Shown here: in pieces, positions 40,638 to 41,260 of the stretch
Layout of the letters: each line of letters opens with the position of its first letter
Position numbering within the stretch: position 1 is the stretch's first letter
From: an uncultured SAR116 cluster alpha proteobacterium
GTDB lineage: Bacteria; Pseudomonadota; Alphaproteobacteria; Puniceispirillales; Puniceispirillaceae
Direction: 5' to 3'
Assembly: GCA_902578815.1 (NCBI GenBank)
Contig: CACHEI010000021.1
Coordinates: forward strand, 1 to 41,260
DNA: 41,260 nucleotides
The notes under the pieces: model-generated
What the model was told of the DNA's origin: nothing
The model's database searches: none
The model's input: the letters and a program-made list of their open reading frames with translations, nothing else
Translations under genes and position numbers: made by a program

Positions 40638-41260
40638 AGCTAATCTCAGTTTCCCTTTTCAAAAAGTTTGATCTCTTCGATGTTATCGTTGAACCCGTTT
40701 TAGTAGTAACCAATTATCTTTCCAAGACAACCACAGTTCCCCGGTGTCATTGGCCTAAATAGGTAATGTAGTCGCTGCAGGAGGAGCTGATTGCATATTT
40801 TCACTCATTATTTAGAAGGTATTGTGTGAATGAGATTGGGTCACTAACACGGTGGTCGAGGATAGGTTTTAAACCATTGTAAAACCTTCCAGAGAGATTG
40901 AGAGATAGACAGATAGAGAGTTAGAGAGGTTCTGCTCAAGGCATTTAACGCGGTCAAATAATCTATGTGCGACAAATTCACAAAAAAGGTGGATGAAAAA
41001 AGCCGCTGGCACGGATGGTGATTTAAGTGACGGGAAGCTCAAAAACTCTCACCGAGCGCCACACCACCGCACTCGATTTTTAACTATGTTCGAAACTGGT
41101 GAAAGTAATGTCAAACAGCAGGAATCAATTAGCTAAATTCAGGTAACTATTATCTTAAAACAACAGCTAACAGCCAGAAATAAGTCAGCAATTATTAGGC
41201 TGAAAATAAACTTTGGGAAACAACACTGATTATCCATCTGCCACTAGAGTTAACCGAAAT
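40638..41260. other. Gap with a simple-sequence tract
   Basis: No gene is supported to the end of the window. At 40891-40929 there is an AGAGAGATTGAGAGATAGAC-type tract (A/G-rich, units of GAGA and GATA). The rest has stops in all frames. A gene may begin beyond the window's end. Confidence 0.5.

Noticed and set aside
40891..40929. Possible short tandem repeat array with a role.
   Set aside because: It is an irregular GAGA/GATA tract of under 40 bases and looks like ordinary low-complexity sequence.

Overview
The window looks like chromosome from a free-living, probably marine alphaproteobacterium with moderate to low G+C. The best clue is a mmcB-type nuclease gene (9516-9953), a family typical of Alphaproteobacteria. 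The gene mix also fits (DUF3764 and DUF3303 proteins, a cyclase-TPR protein, a large hydantoinase/ABC-transporter operon). A SAR116-like or other Rhodospirillales-like origin is a guess from style, not a match I could run. No rRNA, intact tRNA or CRISPR array was found.

Layout. Bases 1-13,900 are a loose, gene-poor accessory stretch. It holds small secreted or membrane proteins, a DMT transporter, a LysE-type exporter, a cyclase-TPR protein, a SAM methyltransferase, mmcB and several small one-domain proteins. Between them lie long non-coding gaps, pseudogenes (a homocysteine methyltransferase remnant, a DUF2798 remnant) and degenerate repeats. Bases 14,077-34,426 are a dense catabolic and transport region: an M24-family hydrolase, a methionine gamma-lyase-like PLP enzyme, a phytoene-dehydrogenase-like flavoprotein, an oligopeptide-type binding protein, an SDR, and a nine-gene minus-strand operon. 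Read 5' to 3' that operon is GcvT-like protein, HyuA, HyuB, 3-mercaptopyruvate sulfurtransferase, DAO-type flavoprotein, VOC protein, two ABC permeases and a double ATPase. Bases 34,797-41,260 return to the accessory style: two tandem EamA/DMT transporters, a decayed third copy, small paralogues of genes seen near 10 kb, a zinc-ribbon protein, small membrane proteins and a decayed tyrosine recombinase.

How the genes may work together. The operon carries a complete Dpp/Opp-like importer apart from its binding protein, which is encoded nearby beyond an inverted SDR gene. With it are a hydantoinase/oxoprolinase pair, an amine-oxidising flavoprotein and a folate-type methyl-accepting protein. The simplest reading is import of a small amide, cyclic amide or peptide-like compound, ring or amide opening by HyuAB, and oxidative N-demethylation by the DAO and GcvT-like pair. 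The sulfurtransferase, and perhaps the nearby methionine gamma-lyase-like enzyme, suggest sulfur in the substrate or its products. The substrate is not determined by the sequence.

The other theme is decay and shuffling. Four remnants of one tyrosine-recombinase family (about 4.4, 8.8, 15.7 and 39.4 kb) lie beside truncated genes. Dispersed repeats link the two accessory flanks (3.6 with 37.3 kb, 5.0 with 7.7 kb, 11.7 with 12.3 kb, 35.6 with 36.7 kb). A set of hairpins with 7-10 bp arms and 16-20 nt loops recurs in the gaps.
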